Assembly: GCA_026874595.1 (NCBI GenBank)
Contig: JAPPUL010000079.1
Coordinates: 923,001-987,000, forward strand
Length of the DNA: 64,000 nt
Direction of reading: 5' to 3'
Source: Sipunculus nudus
Lineage: Eukaryota > Annelida > Sipuncula > Golfingiida > Sipunculidae
Positions within the stretch are counted from its first letter, which is position 1, and each line of letters opens with the position of its first letter. The notes below the pieces were generated by a model. It did no database searches. It saw only the letters and a program-made list of their open reading frames with translations, and had not been told where the DNA came from. Below, piece by piece: positions 55,253 through 64,000 of the stretch. The position numbers and the translations under genes were made by a program.

Positions 55253-57811
55253 ATGAGCAGGATAAAGAAATTCCAGGTAATACCGAGTGTGCCAGATAAA
55301 CTTAATTCGCTTATGAAGATATCTTATAATATCTGGTGGACCTGGAATCCTCGTGCAATAGACTTGCTGCGCTCAATGGATTTAAACATATGGGAAAAGC
55401 AAGCTCATAATCCGATAGGCTGTCTTGGGGAGGTATCTGCTGAGAGGTATCGTGAACTTGAGAATTCAGAGACATTTTGTTCTAACATGGACTTGGTAGA
55501 AGTTGAGCTTGATTGGCATTTATACCGAGCAAAATGGTTTGATCAAACACATGGTAAGAATACAGAAGGACTTACAGTTGCTTACTTTTCAGCAGAATAC
55601 GGTCTACATGAGTCAATACCCCTGTACTCAGGCGGGCTTGGTATTTTATCAGGCGACCATATTAAGTCAGCAGATGAGCTTGGGATACCGCTTGTCGGAG
55701 TTGGGCTTGCATACAAACATGGCTATTTCAGTCAACTTTTGAATGCAGATGGATGGCAGCAGGAGGTATATAATCCGAATGACTTTCATAATATGCCGAC
55801 TACAGAAGAGAAGATAGATAATAAGAATCTGGTAGTGGAAGTTGAGCTACCGGGTCGGATAGTCTATGCAAAAGTGTGGAAACTACAAGTTGGTAATATA
55901 CCGTTATATTTACTTGATACAAATATAGAACTAAATAAATCGCTATCAGACAGACACATAACATCGCAGTTATATGGAGGAGACACAAGAACACGAATAG
56001 AGCAAGAAATAGTACTTGGAGTTGGAGGCTATAAAACACTTGATCGGCTTGGCATACGTGCAACAGCCTATCATATGAATGAGGGTCACTCTGCGTTTTT
56101 AATTCTTGAACGTATAAAGAGATTGCGAGAAAAGTATAACCTAACATTTAATGAGGCCTGCGAAGTGGTAACCTCATCTAGTATATTCACAACCCACACA
56201 CCGGTTGCAGCAGGACTTGATAAATTTCCTCTTGAGCTAATCGATGAGTACTTTTCAAACTATTATGAAAAGCTTGGCATTAAGCGGGATGAATTTATTA
56301 ACTTAGGCCGGGACAAAGAAGATGAGAATAAGTTTGCAATGGCAAATCTTGCAATATCGATGTCAAGCCAAATAAACGGAGTTAGTAAACTACATAAGGA
56401 AGTATCAAAGAAGATGTGGGCAACTAGATGGAAGGACATACCATTTGATGAGATTCCGATAATCTCGATAACTAACGGAATACATACGAGGACGTGGTTA
56501 TCTGACGAGATGACACGGCTATTTGAAAGATATTTAGGGCCATTATGGCTTGAGGACCCTGTAAATACAAAGATATGGGAGCGTGTTGATACTATCCCTA
56601 TGACAGAGTTATGGCGAAGTCAGCTGCGACTTAAAGAACGCTTAATTGCCTTTGCACGGGAGAAACTAAAAGAAGAATTAAAACGAGTTGGAGCACCACA
56701 ATTCAGCATAACAGAAGCAGATGAAATACTTGATCCTGAGGCACTGACAATATGTTTTGCACGTCGTTTTGCAACGTATAAAAGAGCGCATTTAATATTT
56801 AAAGACGCACAAAGGCTTGCACGCATACTAAACAACAAAGACTATCCTGTACAAATAATATTTGCGGGAAAAGCCCATCCGAAAGATAACGAAGGGAAAG
56901 AATACATAAAAAAGATTAATCATTACTTACGGGAAGAGCGTTTCAAGAAGAAGATAGCCTTTATAGAGGATTACGGGATAACGATAGGAAGCTACATGGT
57001 GCAAGGGGCTGATATATGGCTTAACAATCCGCGGCGGCCATTAGAAGCGAGCGGGACAAGTGGTATGAAGGCGGCAGCTAATGGCGGACTTAATTTAAGC
57101 ATATTGGATGGGTGGTGGTGCGAGGGCTATAATGGAAAGAATGGCTGGGCGATAGGAGGGGGAGAAGTGTATGACGATTTAGAATACCAAGATACAGTAG
57201 AAAGCAATGCCCTTTATGATTTACTTGAAGAGGAGATAATACCCTTATACTACACAAGGGGGTCTGATGGTTTGCCACGTGGTTGGATCTATAAGATGAA
57301 AGAATCAATAAAGACCCTATCACCAATATTCAATTCAAACCGTATGCTAAAAGAATATACAGAAAAGCTTTATATAAATGCGCATAATGGGTATAAGACG
57401 TTCACAAAGGACAATTTCAAAGTAGCCAAAGAAACTAGTGCATGGAAAGAGAAGATAAAAAAAGAGTGGTCGAATTTAAGCGTTAATGAGGTGGTATTTG
57501 AGGATAACAAGCCATTTAAGATGGGAAAAGAGATTCCTGTTAGCGCAAAGATAAACTTAGGCAATCTAACACCCGAAGATGTAAAGGTAGAGATATATTA
57601 TGGAAAGCTAGATAGAGAAGGAAATCTTTCACAGGGGGAAGCTATTAAGATGAGTTGTGATAGTGTGAAAAAGGGGCAAGAGTATATATACAGTGGAGAT
57701 ATAGAATGTAAGTACTCAGGCGAAAACGGTTTTTCTATTCGGATATTACCTTACAACCGACATACAGAAAATATATTCACACTAGCGCTTATACACTGGG
57801 TGAGCTTTTAA
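55253..57811 (+). CDS. glgP: Alpha-glucan (glycogen) phosphorylase
   Basis: This 852-residue GT35 enzyme belongs to the branch with an N-terminal DUF3417 region (about 12-115, ISYNIWWTWNPRAIDLL). It releases glucose 1-phosphate from glycogen. Features: YFSAEYGLHESIPLYSGGLGILSGDH, AYHMNEGHSAF, CFARRFATYKR, and the pyridoxal-phosphate lysine region EASGTSGMKAAANG. The start ATG overlaps the stop of a tiny ATG-CTA-TGA frame beginning at 55248. It may be co-transcribed with pntB. Confidence 0.95.
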   Translation: MSRIKKFQVIPSVPDKLNSLMKISYNIWWTWNPRAIDLLRSMDLNIWEKQAHNPIGCLGEVSAERYRELENSETFCSNMDLVEVELDWHLYRAKWFDQTHGKNTEGLTVAYFSAEYGLHESIPLYSGGLGILSGDHIKSADELGIPLVGVGLAYKHGYFSQLLNADGWQQEVYNPNDFHNMPTTEEKIDNKNLVVEVELPGRIVYAKVWKLQVGNIPLYLLDTNIELNKSLSDRHITSQLYGGDTRTRIEQEIVLGVGGYKTLDRLGIRATAYHMNEGHSAFLILERIKRLREKYNLTFNEACEVVTSSSIFTTHTPVAAGLDKFPLELIDEYFSNYYEKLGIKRDEFINLGRDKEDENKFAMANLAISMSSQINGVSKLHKEVSKKMWATRWKDIPFDEIPIISITNGIHTRTWLSDEMTRLFERYLGPLWLEDPVNTKIWERVDTIPMTELWRSQLRLKERLIAFAREKLKEELKRVGAPQFSITEADEILDPEALTICFARRFATYKRAHLIFKDAQRLARILNNKDYPVQIIFAGKAHPKDNEGKEYIKKINHYLREERFKKKIAFIEDYGITIGSYMVQGADIWLNNPRRPLEASGTSGMKAAANGGLNLSILDGWWCEGYNGKNGWAIGGGEVYDDLEYQDTVESNALYDLLEEEIIPLYYTRGSDGLPRGWIYKMKESIKTLSPIFNSNRMLKEYTEKLYINAHNGYKTFTKDNFKVAKETSAWKEKIKKEWSNLSVNEVVFEDNKPFKMGKEIPVSAKINLGNLTPEDVKVEIYYGKLDREGNLSQGEAIKMSCDSVKKGQEYIYSGDIECKYSGENGFSIRILPYNRHTENIFTLALIHWVSF

Positions 57812-57877
57812 TTTAAAAAAAAACTTAATATAAGGCTATATATAAAAACCATCTTGTAGCTAAAACATTTATACATA

Positions 57878-59545
57878 ATGAAGATATCAACTTTGCTTGA
57901 TGATTATGAATATTTAGCTAAACGATGGCGTTTGTTTGGAAATTATAAAAAACAAAGTTCCACACTAAGATTAAAGCAGCTTACAATAAAATATAAATAC
58001 AATAGAACTTATAAAATAGAATTTAACGATAAAATAAACTATGTGTCTAAAGATCAGATATATATTCTAAGATGCATTCTAACAGGCAAAATACACTCTC
58101 TACCAAAAGATCAAATAGAAGAGCTTATTCTAGACCTTAGTATAGATGAAAGGCTTTACAAGATTAATTTAACGCTTGGAAAAACAACAACTTGTATAAT
58201 ATCCGATGCAGCACAAAATGAAACCTCAAAATCTAAAACATTAAAAGAAATCAAAGTATCGCTAAATAGATTCTTCGAAAAGGAACTACATCTTCCATAT
58301 ATAAAGCGTACAAACCTAAAGAAGGGTCAAAAAACATCAAATCCTATAACCTTTGCAACATATTTTAACTTCTGTATACTAAATCCTGAAACGACTTATC
58401 ACAAAGTCTTTCTATCGATGCAAAGCAACCTCTGGCGAAAACGTGTTTTACAAATTCTACTTGGCCTTCACGGAATCCCCATAATAACATTTTTTACTGA
58501 AGAGCTTACCCTAAACAATTATAACCAAAAGCTTATAAAGAAAATAAAACAAACCCTAGAACTTGAAATAAAAAAGACAGAGGATAAAAGTAATTGGCAG
58601 AAGACCCTACTAAAGCTATTTGAGCAAGAGAATAGTCTTAAAAAAGAAAAGCAAAATATTGAGGATATGTATTCCGTAAGAAAAACAAAAGACTTTAAAT
58701 CAGAAAAAGAAAAAACCTTAAATAACAATATAAATAAAGTCCAAGAAAGATTACAAAATTATAAGACTAAAGAACTTCTAATTCTTAATAATATCAAGGT
58801 ACACGGGGCATCGTTTAGCAAGAGGAGATTAAGAACACCGTATAACAGCCGTAGTCAGCATACATTTTCTATTCCTGAGTCTTTAAATGAAACTAACAAA
58901 GAAAAAATAAATACCTTAATTGGTGAATATTATCTTAATCTAAGTCATATAGAAATCACCGAGCAGGACCTAAAGGGTCTTAAGAATGACTTAGATAAAG
59001 AACTCTCAGAAATAAAATTAAATGAAGCTATGAATAGTAGTGTAATTGATGCTGAAATTCATGATATAGGAATAAAGATAAATAATATAATTGCTGATGA
59101 GGGTATTAGTCTGGATAAAGAAGTTAGGGAAAACCAGCTATTGTTACGTGATCTAAATGCTGAAAAAAGCCTTATAGAAAAGATATTAACATCCTTGCGG
59201 ACAAAATACAAAGATATACATACAGGTATACTAAAAGAATTCCTTGAATCTTTGACAAGCGACTTAGCAAAAGATTTGCCGACTCTTCGCACTGTCACTC
59301 TAAATAGAGACTACACATTAAATCTAATCACCAAAGAAACTAAATTACATCTACGTGCCCTAAAAGATAATGCTAAACTAAATTTTACTAAAAGTTTTTA
59401 TAAAACACTAATAAACTTTAGTTCTAATAAAGGAACGCATCCCAAAATACTCTTAATTGAACAAGGCAAATTTTTGGGCAAAGACTATTTAAAGAATTAC
59501 ACTAATACTCAAATATTTACTGCAACTGACTCTGTCAAGGAATAA
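57878..59545 (+). CDS. Unrecognised coiled-coil protein, possible degenerate SMC-like ATPase
   Basis: This 555-residue lysine-rich soluble protein has predicted helices/coiled coil over about 230-310 and 360-470. The C-terminal portion has a helix (ALKDNAKLNFTKSFYKTLINFSS, with parts of 488-511) then HPKILLIEQ (521-529). Position and pattern recall the signature helix plus Walker B of SMC/Rad50-like ATPases (hydrophobic strand then Asp/Glu), but the Walker A loop was not found at the N-terminus and the second residue is not canonical. No close family is recognised. It follows glgP by 66 bases and converges on the CoA-binding gene. Confidence 0.55.
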   Translation: MKISTLLDDYEYLAKRWRLFGNYKKQSSTLRLKQLTIKYKYNRTYKIEFNDKINYVSKDQIYILRCILTGKIHSLPKDQIEELILDLSIDERLYKINLTLGKTTTCIISDAAQNETSKSKTLKEIKVSLNRFFEKELHLPYIKRTNLKKGQKTSNPITFATYFNFCILNPETTYHKVFLSMQSNLWRKRVLQILLGLHGIPIITFFTEELTLNNYNQKLIKKIKQTLELEIKKTEDKSNWQKTLLKLFEQENSLKKEKQNIEDMYSVRKTKDFKSEKEKTLNNNINKVQERLQNYKTKELLILNNIKVHGASFSKRRLRTPYNSRSQHTFSIPESLNETNKEKINTLIGEYYLNLSHIEITEQDLKGLKNDLDKELSEIKLNEAMNSSVIDAEIHDIGIKINNIIADEGISLDKEVRENQLLLRDLNAEKSLIEKILTSLRTKYKDIHTGILKEFLESLTSDLAKDLPTLRTVTLNRDYTLNLITKETKLHLRALKDNAKLNFTKSFYKTLINFSSNKGTHPKILLIEQGKFLGKDYLKNYTNTQIFTATDSVKE

Positions 59546-59600
59546 AATATGGCAAAAAAAGTGAACTTATATAAAAGGTGAACTTATACAAATTCGGCTA

Positions 59601-59984
59601 TTATTGGTTTGGGCCAAGCATTACACAAACATCATGCACAAAGTCAATATCATTGTCCTTACAATAATTAATTGCCTCCTGCGACGATGCTCCCGGCTGC
59701 ATCCATACTCTATTAAGACCAAGCTCCTTACACTCCACAACCACCTTCTCTGTAACAGACGGCGGTACCACGATATCGACTACATCCACTTTGCACGGCA
59801 AATCGCTCAAAGTTTTATATACTTTGTCTCCATCCAGTTCCTTTATTGCTGGATGTATTGCATACACTTCCTTACCAAGACCCTTTAAGTGTTTATATAT
59901 CTTATAGCCAAACTTATCTTCTCGATTAGTAGCTCCTACTACCGCAAATACTTTCTCTTCTAAAAAATCTTCTAACTTGTTCAT
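59601..59984 (-). CDS. CoA-binding domain protein (YccU-like)
   Basis: This protein of about 127 residues is a stand-alone CoA-binding Rossmann domain: VFAVVGATNREDKFGYKIYKHL, HPAIKELDGDKVYKTLSDLP, DVVDIVVPP and WMQPGASSQEA. The frame can extend upstream to ATG 60005, but an AGGAGGG ribosome site lies inside that extension, seven bases before the ATG at 59984, so the shorter start is chosen. Members bind CoA; their role is unknown. It precedes no obvious partner. Confidence 0.87.
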   Translation of the reverse strand: MNKLEDFLEEKVFAVVGATNREDKFGYKIYKHLKGLGKEVYAIHPAIKELDGDKVYKTLSDLPCKVDVVDIVVPPSVTEKVVVECKELGLNRVWMQPGASSQEAINYCKDNDIDFVHDVCVMLGPNQ

Positions 59985-60166
59985 AATTAACCCTCCTCTT
60001 GTCATTCATCTCTTTTTCATATCTCATAGCCTTTCCCATAGTTTTACTAAAAATCTTATTCTATAATCTTTATATAATCTAATCTTGTGTCTCTTTTGAC
60101 TCCACAAGACAATCACAACTTTTAAGCAATAACAATATGGGTTACTATAATTTATATGATTCTTTA

Positions 60167-60484
60167 TTAATTGCTTGACAACTTTTTGACCAGCACTTCC
60201 TCTCCCTGCACCCCTACCATCTGTTCTACCACTTCTCCCGATTTAAATAGTATTAAGGTTGGTATTGACATTATTCTATATTTTTGCGCTATGCCTGTAT
60301 TCTCATCCGTGTTTAGTTTAACTATTTTTGCTTTGTCTCCTATCTTGTTTGCCACAGTCTCAAGCACCGGCGCTTGCATTCGGCAGGGCATACACCATGG
60401 TGCCCAAAAATCTACCAGAACAGGAACTCCTGAATCTAATACTTCTTGCTGAAAATTACTATCTGTTACTTCCTTTACTCCCAT
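60167..60484 (-). CDS. trxA: Thioredoxin with CMPC active site
   Basis: This 105-residue thioredoxin has VLVDFWAPWCMPCRMQAPVLE, the cis-proline loop SIPTLILFKSG and the usual length. The active site is CMPC (C31-C34 by count) rather than the near-universal CGPC, and is followed by RMQ rather than KMI. This should shift its redox potential or partner choice. An aggaggg site stands 12 bases before the ATG. The gene is flanked by the CoA-binding gene and xerC on the same strand. Confidence 0.92.
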   Translation of the reverse strand: MGVKEVTDSNFQQEVLDSGVPVLVDFWAPWCMPCRMQAPVLETVANKIGDKAKIVKLNTDENTGIAQKYRIMSIPTLILFKSGEVVEQMVGVQGEEVLVKKLSSN

Positions 60485-60597
60485 ATCTCTCTTTCCCTCC
60501 TATATCAATATTTTATAACCAGTTTAGACTTCCATTATTTTTTATATACAAAGCTAATCAAAACTACTCCTTTGTCAAGCTATTTAGATATCAGAAT

Positions 60598-61626
60598 TTA
60601 GCCATGTGGATGATAGCATCTATACCGCTCCTTTAACTTCTCTTTTGTTATATGTGTATACTTTTCTGTTGACGACAACGACTTATGCCCCAAAAGCTCC
60701 TGCACTACCCTAAGATCTGCTCCCCTGCCAAGTATATGACTTGCATAACTATGTCTTAGCGCATGCGGATATAAGTTTTTTCCTATCTTTTGTTTATTAC
60801 CTAAATCTTTTAATAGCCGCCAAATGTAATGTGCACTAACCTTTTTGCCATTGGACTTTATAAAAAAATAAGCACTTTTATCATTTTTATCATTTTTACC
60901 ACTTTTATCATTTTTACCACTTTTACCACTTTTACCACTTTTACCATCAACTGCTTTAGTATCAAAATACAATCTTTTACGGCGGCTTGCATAACTTCTT
61001 AATAACTCTACCGTCTGCTCTCCTATGAATATTACTCGCTCATGACCGCCCTTCCCCCGCAGCAATACCTCCCCTCTCTCATAGCTAAACCATTCTGTCT
61101 CAAGATTTACAAGCTCTGATACCCGCATCCCGCTTACATACAATAATTCAATTATTGTACGCTCCAAAAGCCCTTTATAACTTCTCACATCAAGACCGCT
61201 CAATAGCTCCTTAACTTCATTTTCATACAAAAACACCGGCAGCTTCTTCCTAAGTTTTGGTCCCTTTAGCATTACCAGCGCATCCCTCATCAATATCCCC
61301 TCTCGTTCAAGATGTTTTATAAACCCTTTTACGCTTGAGAGCTTCCGTCTTATTGTACTATTGCTATATCTTTTTATCTCAGACAGGTAAAGTATATACT
61401 CTCGTATATCATCTCGACTTATACTTTTTAGCTCTACTTCTCCTGCCCTTAAATAGGTTATGAAATCTCTTAGATCTATTTTATAGTTTTTTATTGTGTT
61501 TTCTGAACTGCCACTACCATAAAGACCCTGCATATATAAATAAAGAGCCTCCTCATATCCACCTTCTAAATTAGATGTCTTCCTTCCCTCTTTTACAATT
61601 CCATTTGTCCGTTTGTCAAAATCCAT
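60598..61626 (-). CDS. xerC: XerC/XerD-type tyrosine recombinase with low-complexity insert
   Basis: This 342-residue integrase-family recombinase resolves chromosome dimers. Catalytic residues are visible: Arg in VSGMRVSELV, Lys in RGKGGHERV, HALRHSYASH, GHKSLSS and the nucleophile in TEKYTHI. Residues about 222-251 are a Gly-Lys-Ser/Asn-Asp repeat (KSGKSGKSGKNDKSGKNDK) absent from typical Xer proteins, inserted in the loop before the YFFIKSNGKKVS hairpin. The topA-xerC order is common in several phyla. The start lies against a 16-bp tandem repeat; no ribosome site is evident. No dif site was recognised. Confidence 0.88.
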   Translation of the reverse strand: MDFDKRTNGIVKEGRKTSNLEGGYEEALYLYMQGLYGSGSSENTIKNYKIDLRDFITYLRAGEVELKSISRDDIREYILYLSEIKRYSNSTIRRKLSSVKGFIKHLEREGILMRDALVMLKGPKLRKKLPVFLYENEVKELLSGLDVRSYKGLLERTIIELLYVSGMRVSELVNLETEWFSYERGEVLLRGKGGHERVIFIGEQTVELLRSYASRRKRLYFDTKAVDGKSGKSGKSGKNDKSGKNDKNDKSAYFFIKSNGKKVSAHYIWRLLKDLGNKQKIGKNLYPHALRHSYASHILGRGADLRVVQELLGHKSLSSTEKYTHITKEKLKERYRCYHPHG

Positions 61627-61670
61627 TCTCTTTTACAAAACCTCTCTTTTACAAAACCTCTCTTTTACAA
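61627..61670. repeat. 16-bp tandem repeat abutting the xerC start
   Basis: The unit tctcttttacaaaacc occurs twice and then a 12-base partial third copy; related ttttac motifs continue to about 61700. The array fills the topA-xerC spacer and begins next to the xerC ATG. Confidence 0.95.
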
Positions 61671-61708
61671 GATCACCCCTCTTTTACCCCCCCTTTTACA
61701 AAATCCCT

Positions 61709-63841
61709 TTATACTGCCTCCTTTACCACCGCGCAATTCGTATTCTTACACTCCAACCCCTTCTTCCCACCTGCTCCTCCACCCTTGCCCTCACCCTTGC
61801 CGCCTCCCTTGCCGCCGCCCTTGCCCTGCACTTTGTAAAATAATACCTTCCCGCAACTGCTACACCGCTCTTCTACCTCCGGACTCGTCCAGGATACAAA
61901 CTTACAGTCCGGATAATTGCTACACCCATAAAACGTCTTCTTCTTCGCCTTCTTCTCTACCACCTTACCCCCATCACAAAGCGGACACCCACATATCGGC
62001 ACCGATTTCGCATTCCTACATTCAGGAAAACCTGTGCAAGCAAGAAAATATCCATACCGACCAAGCTTTTTCACCATAGCTCGTCCGCACTTTTCACACA
62101 ATTCATCCGTCTTTTCATCAAATACGTTCTTCATACTTTGCATATTCGCTTTCGCCTCCTGCACGCTCGGCAAAAACTCTTTATAGTAAAATTGTTTCAA
62201 TACCTCAACCCAACTCTTTGCCGATTCTTCTATCTTATCTAAATCCTCTTCTATATTCGCTGTGAACTTTATATCTGTTATCTTGGGGAAATGTTTTGAT
62301 ATTAACTCATTTGTTAACTTTCCAAGCTCCGTTGGGACTAATTGTCTTTGCTTTTTTGATACATAATATCTTTTTACAAGCGTTTGCAAGGTTGGCGCAT
62401 ACGTGCTCGGACGCCCAACTCCTGATTCCTCAAGCGTACTTACCATGCTCGCTTCTGAATAGCGCGGCGGTGGCTCTGTGTAGTGTTTACTTGGACTTAG
62501 TTCTTTAAGTTTTACCACTGCCCCTTCATTCAGTTTCGGTACTACCACCTTATTTGCCTCACTTGCGAGTGTCCCGTATACTAAAAGAAAGCCTTTAAAT
62601 ATTAGCTTTGTACTTACTAAACGAAATATACTCTTTTTACCACTAATCTCTATTGTTATTTGTTTATAACGCGCTTTGCTCATTTGAGATGACACAAAGG
62701 CATTCCATATCAAAGTATATAGCTTTAATTGTTCTTTTGTTAGATACTTTGATATCGATTCTGGTGTGCGGGATACTGATGTTGGCCTTATCGCCTCGTG
62801 CGCATCTTGCACTCCTTTCTTCTTGTTTATATAAATATTTGCTTTCTCCGGTAGATACTCTTTTCCGTAAGTTTCCTTTATAAAATCCCTTGCCTCTCCT
62901 ATTGCTACATTTGATACTCGTGTTGAATCTGTTCTTATATATGTTACAAGCCCTACTGTCTCTTTTGATAAATCTACTCCCTCATAAAGACTTTGGGCTA
63001 TTTGCATCGTCCTTGATGGTGCAAACCCTAGCTTTATCGACCCTTCTTGTTGCATTCGGCTAGTTGTATATGGGGCATACGCTCCTCTTTGTCTTACCTT
63101 CTCTTCTATCTTGCTTACTTTATGTTCTTCTTTCTTTATCTCCAACACCACCGCCTTTGTCTCCTTTTCACTGCCAAGTTCCACCTTCTTACCTGCGTAC
63201 TTTACAAGTTGAGCCTCAAATTCTTTGCCCCCTGATTTAAAAAGTCCCTTTATCTTCCAATATTCTTTCTTTTCAAACTTTTCTATCTCCTCCTCTCGAT
63301 CGCATAACAATTTCAACGACGCCGACTGCACTCGCCCTGCCGACAAACCTTTCTTCAGCTTCTCCCACAAAAGTGGACTTAAATTGTACCCTACAAGCCT
63401 ATCTAAGACTCGTCTTGCTTTTTGCGCATTGACTTTATTTAAATCTATTTCTCTTGGCTCAACTACTGCTTTCGTTATCGCTTGCTTTGTTATCTCATTA
63501 AATAAGATCCGCTTTATCAAAAGTTTCGGATGCTTTTCCCATATCGTGTTTTGGATATTCCACGCTATGGCCTCCCCTTCTCGATCATTATCTGAGGCTA
63601 TTAATATCTCCTTAGACTTAATTGCTTCCTTTTTCAAGTTTTCAAGTATTTTCCCTCGCCCGCGCACCGTTATATAATCTGGTTCGAAATTATTCTCTAT
63701 GTCTATTGCAAGACGGCTTTTTGGTAAGTCCACCAAGTGCCCCATTGACGACAGCACCCGATATCTTTTTCCTAAATATTTATTGATTGTTTTTGCTTTG
63801 GCGTTTGACTCAACTATTACAAGCGTTTGCTCCTGTCCCAT
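61709..63841 (-). CDS. topA: DNA topoisomerase I
   Basis: This 710-residue type IA topoisomerase relaxes negative supercoils. The N-terminal TOPRIM part has VIVESNAKAKTINKYLG and ASDNDREGEAIAW; the active tyrosine lies in GLVTYIRTDSTRVS; SAGRVQSASL and GVGRPSTYAPTL follow. Three C-terminal zinc elements are seen (CEKCGR...CTGFPEC, CPLCDGG...CSNYPDC, CSSCGK...CKNTNC). The last has a Gly-Lys repeat (KGGGKGGGKGEGKGGG) between its cysteine pairs, encoded by a DNA repeat. It starts the minus-strand block with xerC. Confidence 0.95.
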   Translation of the reverse strand: MGQEQTLVIVESNAKAKTINKYLGKRYRVLSSMGHLVDLPKSRLAIDIENNFEPDYITVRGRGKILENLKKEAIKSKEILIASDNDREGEAIAWNIQNTIWEKHPKLLIKRILFNEITKQAITKAVVEPREIDLNKVNAQKARRVLDRLVGYNLSPLLWEKLKKGLSAGRVQSASLKLLCDREEEIEKFEKKEYWKIKGLFKSGGKEFEAQLVKYAGKKVELGSEKETKAVVLEIKKEEHKVSKIEEKVRQRGAYAPYTTSRMQQEGSIKLGFAPSRTMQIAQSLYEGVDLSKETVGLVTYIRTDSTRVSNVAIGEARDFIKETYGKEYLPEKANIYINKKKGVQDAHEAIRPTSVSRTPESISKYLTKEQLKLYTLIWNAFVSSQMSKARYKQITIEISGKKSIFRLVSTKLIFKGFLLVYGTLASEANKVVVPKLNEGAVVKLKELSPSKHYTEPPPRYSEASMVSTLEESGVGRPSTYAPTLQTLVKRYYVSKKQRQLVPTELGKLTNELISKHFPKITDIKFTANIEEDLDKIEESAKSWVEVLKQFYYKEFLPSVQEAKANMQSMKNVFDEKTDELCEKCGRAMVKKLGRYGYFLACTGFPECRNAKSVPICGCPLCDGGKVVEKKAKKKTFYGCSNYPDCKFVSWTSPEVEERCSSCGKVLFYKVQGKGGGKGGGKGEGKGGGAGGKKGLECKNTNCAVVKEAV

Positions 63842-64000
63842 GTCTATTTTTTTTACCCCAGTTAATTCTTAGATATTACTCCCCTCGTAATATCTGTTTT
63901 TACTGTTTGTAATATAATAACTTTAACCAACTTCTTAATATTATTTATAAACCTTTTAACTTAATTAAAACTATTTTTCAACTAAGCTAGCCCTTAGTCT

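Noticed and set aside
60875-60960. CRISPR-like repetition (ttttatca/ttttacca units)
   Set aside because: The repeats are short, without spacers, in frame, and encode the low-complexity insert of XerC.
61627-61708. dif recombination site near xerC
   Set aside because: The spacer is a simple 16-bp tandem array without the paired XerC/XerD half-sites.

Overview
The window is AT-rich (about one third G+C by eye, not counted) and comes from a diderm bacterium: it carries lpxB and fabZ (lipid A and fatty acids), a BamA/Omp85 barrel protein, a TamB-like protein and several lipoprotein signal peptides. It also has a Rieske/cytochrome b pair, a proton-translocating transhydrogenase, TAXI-type TRAP transport and an early-cobalt (anaerobic-type) corrin pathway. 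This suits an anaerobic or facultative respiring lineage such as Desulfobacterota or Deferribacterota, but the phylum is inference only. No rRNA, tRNA, CRISPR array, prophage or insertion sequence was seen.

Layout. 1-2.4 kb: zinc/manganese-type ABC importer (znuB partial, znuC, znuA), minus strand. 2.5-16.7 kb, plus strand: an unusual NAD+ DNA ligase, then an envelope block (ExbD/TolR-like, TamB, BamA, FabZ, LpxB) and RibD. 16.7-20.3 kb, minus: cytochrome b, Rieske protein and two FliL-like membrane proteins. 20.5-28.1 kb: Fur-family regulator, Nudix hydrolase, short-chain dehydrogenase, a GGDEF protein, an uncharacterised protein and a 1017-residue PAS-only protein. 28.1-32.3 kb, minus: parvulin, glutamine amidotransferase and pyruvate phosphate dikinase. 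32.6-43.9 kb, plus: thirteen tightly packed cobalamin genes, cbiA to cobU, with a 2Fe-2S ferredoxin-like and a Cys-rich small protein embedded. 43.9-49.1 kb, minus: a fused TRAP permease with two TAXI binding-protein genes, the second frameshifted. 49.4-51.9 kb, minus: beta-propeller protein, pseudouridine synthase and a small membrane protein. 52.3-59.5 kb, plus: pntA1-pntA2-pntB, alpha-glucan phosphorylase and an unrecognised coiled-coil protein. 59.6-63.8 kb, minus: CoA-binding protein, thioredoxin, tyrosine recombinase and topoisomerase I.

The most striking feature is not one gene. Short perfect tandem duplications (8-17 bp, two or three full copies) occur again and again, many of them at or just before start codons (ribD, the SDR gene, the PAS gene, cbiC, xerC, tamB, pntA). 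Inside genes the repeats keep the frame and make low-complexity inserts (CobS, XerC, TopA, the ferredoxin-like protein, TamB). In two cases (11 and 13 bp) the start codon itself has been copied out of frame, and in one case three two-codon minigenes precede the real start. This suggests active microsatellite-like slippage that alters translation initiation, and it is the main lead from this window. Other leads are a DNA ligase with an extra Cys4 element and no BRCT domain, a C10 tract in the Rieske gene, tandem FliL paralogues away from flagellar genes, and an orphan protein whose C-terminus resembles an SMC-like ATPase.
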